A DNA stretch of 6,086 nucleotides, from positions 1 through 6,086 of the forward strand of contig JAQYWJ010000137.1 of NCBI GenBank assembly GCA_030145005.1, in the 5' to 3' direction. The notes beneath the pieces were generated by a model, which was not told the origin of the DNA, made no database searches, and was given only the letters and a program-made list of their open reading frames with translations. The translations under genes and the position numbers were made by a program. Shown in pieces: positions 5,539 through 6,086 of this stretch (positions within the stretch are counted from its first letter, which is position 1; each line of letters starts with the position of its first letter). This stretch comes from Desulfobacter sp. Its GTDB lineage: Bacteria; Desulfobacterota; Desulfobacteria; Desulfobacterales; Desulfobacteraceae.

Positions 5539-5816
5539 GTCAACTACCCGCCCCTAAAGGATCGGGCTTGAATCGTGAGGTTCGAGATAGGAGCAAATAG
5601 CTCCAATAGGTGATTAGCTTAAGTGTTTTTAACACTACGTTGTTTGGGTGATTACACCCTTGGATACCTCCCTAGTCCAAGGCTCTGTATTTCAGCATTA
5701 AAAGACCCCAACAGGTCGGTGTGCTGAGACTGACAAGTCCTTACAACATTGGCGAAGGGAATCTACCAGTTTGGCAGTTCTGGGACAGATATACATTATT
5801 TGTCAGAAAAACTGTC
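5539..5816 (+). ncRNA. HEARO / IscB omega-RNA-like structured RNA
   Basis: The stretch is a chain of hairpins. These are CCCG/CGGG with inner CC/GG (5547-5566), CTTGAA/TTCGAG (5567-5586), GGAGC/GCTCC (5590-5604), AGTGTT/AACACT (5622-5636), GGGTG/CACCC (5646-5659) and CCTTGGA/TCCAAGG (5658-5682). A two-step stem follows, CAGCA/TGCTG around GACC/GGTC (5693-5726), then GACT/AGTC (5728-5739), CCAG/CTGG (5766-5783) and GACAG/CTGTC (5784-5816). The segment TTACAACATTGGCGAAGGGA (5742-5761) and the CTGAGAC just after a stem recall conserved parts of IscB omega-RNAs. In that family the RNA guides the IscB nuclease, with the guide at its 5' end encoded outside the element. No own promoter is evident; read-through from the HesB-like gene is likely. 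Confidence 0.65.
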
Positions 5817-5829
5817 TTTTAAAATTCAT

Positions 5830-5860
5830 CCCCCACCTGAAGGAGGAGGTCTTCTTTTTT
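5830..5860 (+). terminator. Right-end hairpin with T-rich tail, probable terminator
   Basis: CCCCCACC (5830-5837) faces GGAGGAGG (5842-5849) across the loop TGAA, followed by TCTTCTTTTTT. Two of eight positions are mismatched (A5835·A5844 and C5832·A5847), as if a once-perfect element-end stem has decayed. It could still end transcripts of the HesB-like gene and the RNA element. Confidence 0.55.
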
Positions 5861-5888
5861 AAGGAAGGATAAAAAAGTTTGAGTTTTT

Positions 5889-6086
5889 TCAGGCAGGGCT
5901 GTAATCCGGTCCTTCGGCTATGGCCTCATTCTGTATCGGGTCAGTTGCAGGCGCATCTATTTGTGTTCCCATGGACTGCGCCTGCATCCTCTGGTCGTGC
6001 AAGACCCGGATTATGCCGTCGGCAAGTCCCTGCATGGGGACATGGACTTTTTCACACCGGCCCTGTCCTGTGCCGGAAAAGAAGGG
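5889..6086 (-). CDS. 3' end of an unrecognised protein gene (partial, runs off the window)
   Basis: A minus-strand frame is open from the window edge to a TGA (complement of TCA at 5889-5891) and covers the last 65 residues. It reads like real protein: CEKVHVPMQGLADGIIRVLH, then a Gln-rich hydrophilic tail ending EGPDYSPA. I do not recognise a family, and no start is in view. It converges on the HesB-like gene and the RNA element. After its stop come only an A6/T6 inverted repeat (AAAAAA...TTTTTT, 5871-5889) and the element-end hairpin. The opposite strand is open in the same register but offers no good start, so the minus-strand reading is preferred. Confidence 0.5.
   Translation of the reverse strand, partial: PFFSGTGQGRCEKVHVPMQGLADGIIRVLHDQRMQAQSMGTQIDAPATDPIQNEAIAEGPDYSPA

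Larger units (their letters stand above)
5539..5860 (+). mobile_element. Orphan ISC/IS605-type element: omega-RNA (HEARO-like) left end joined to a right-end hairpin, no iscB
   Basis: The left part begins GTCAACTACCCGCCCC-taaa-GG, a sequence type I recognise from the left ends of IscB-carrying (ISC / HEARO) elements. The right part, TTCATCCCCCACCTGAAGG (5825-5843) then T-rich bases, resembles the right-end hairpin of the same and of IS200/IS605 elements. In complete elements an iscB gene of over 1 kb lies between. Here only about 20 bases separate the end of the RNA-like part from the right hairpin, and no transposase is present. The element is thus non-autonomous: either a deletion derivative or a naturally standalone omega-RNA locus. 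Exact ends are uncertain by a few bases, as no flanking duplication is expected or seen. Recognition is from memory, not a search. Confidence 0.65.

Noticed and set aside
5539..5816. CRISPR array, tRNA or group II intron in the hairpin-rich region
   Set aside because: There are no regularly spaced direct repeats, no tRNA cloverleaf and no intron domain V seen; the overall likeness is to HEARO / IscB omega-RNA.
5883..6086. Plus-strand open frame at the window end
   Set aside because: It lacks an early start codon and ribosome site; the minus-strand reading in the same register looks more like protein.

Overview
The window looks like chromosome from an anaerobic deltaproteobacterium, most likely a Desulfobacterales-type sulfate reducer. 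This is an inference from three things: an acyl-CoA dehydrogenase–etfB–etfA operon, a HesB/IscA-like protein of a kind I associate with sulfate reducers, and moderate base composition with AT-rich, structured intergenic regions. No 16S or other strong taxonomic marker is present.

Layout. Positions 1-287 show no gene. Positions 288-511 form what reads as a complete transcription-attenuation leader for tyrS. It holds a 27-codon, TTG-started leader peptide with 8 Tyr codons behind a strong Shine-Dalgarno, then two back-to-back intrinsic terminators, then the tyrosyl-tRNA synthetase gene (512-1798). Alternative pairings exist that could open both terminators in turn. After a structured 231-bp gap come an acyl-CoA dehydrogenase (2030-3178), etfB (3195-4040) and etfA (4037-5056), tightly packed and on one strand. 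The dehydrogenase should pass electrons from acyl-CoA to the ETF encoded beside it. A second structured leader (5101-5192) precedes a small HesB/IscA-like protein (5224-5535).

Three bases after that stop codon begins a compact, multi-hairpin element of about 320 bp (about 5539-5860). It resembles the HEARO / IscB omega-RNA left end joined directly to an IS605/ISC-type right-end hairpin, with no IscB reading frame between them. It is best read as an orphan (non-autonomous) omega-RNA element. By the known architecture of IscB omega-RNAs, its guide would be the last bases of the HesB-like gene. The window ends in the 3' part of a convergent, unrecognised minus-strand gene (5889-6086).

The two most interesting items are the Tyr-rich leader peptide with tandem terminators upstream of tyrS, and the orphan omega-RNA element. 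Both calls come from reading the sequence and from recalled family features; no search or folding program was run.
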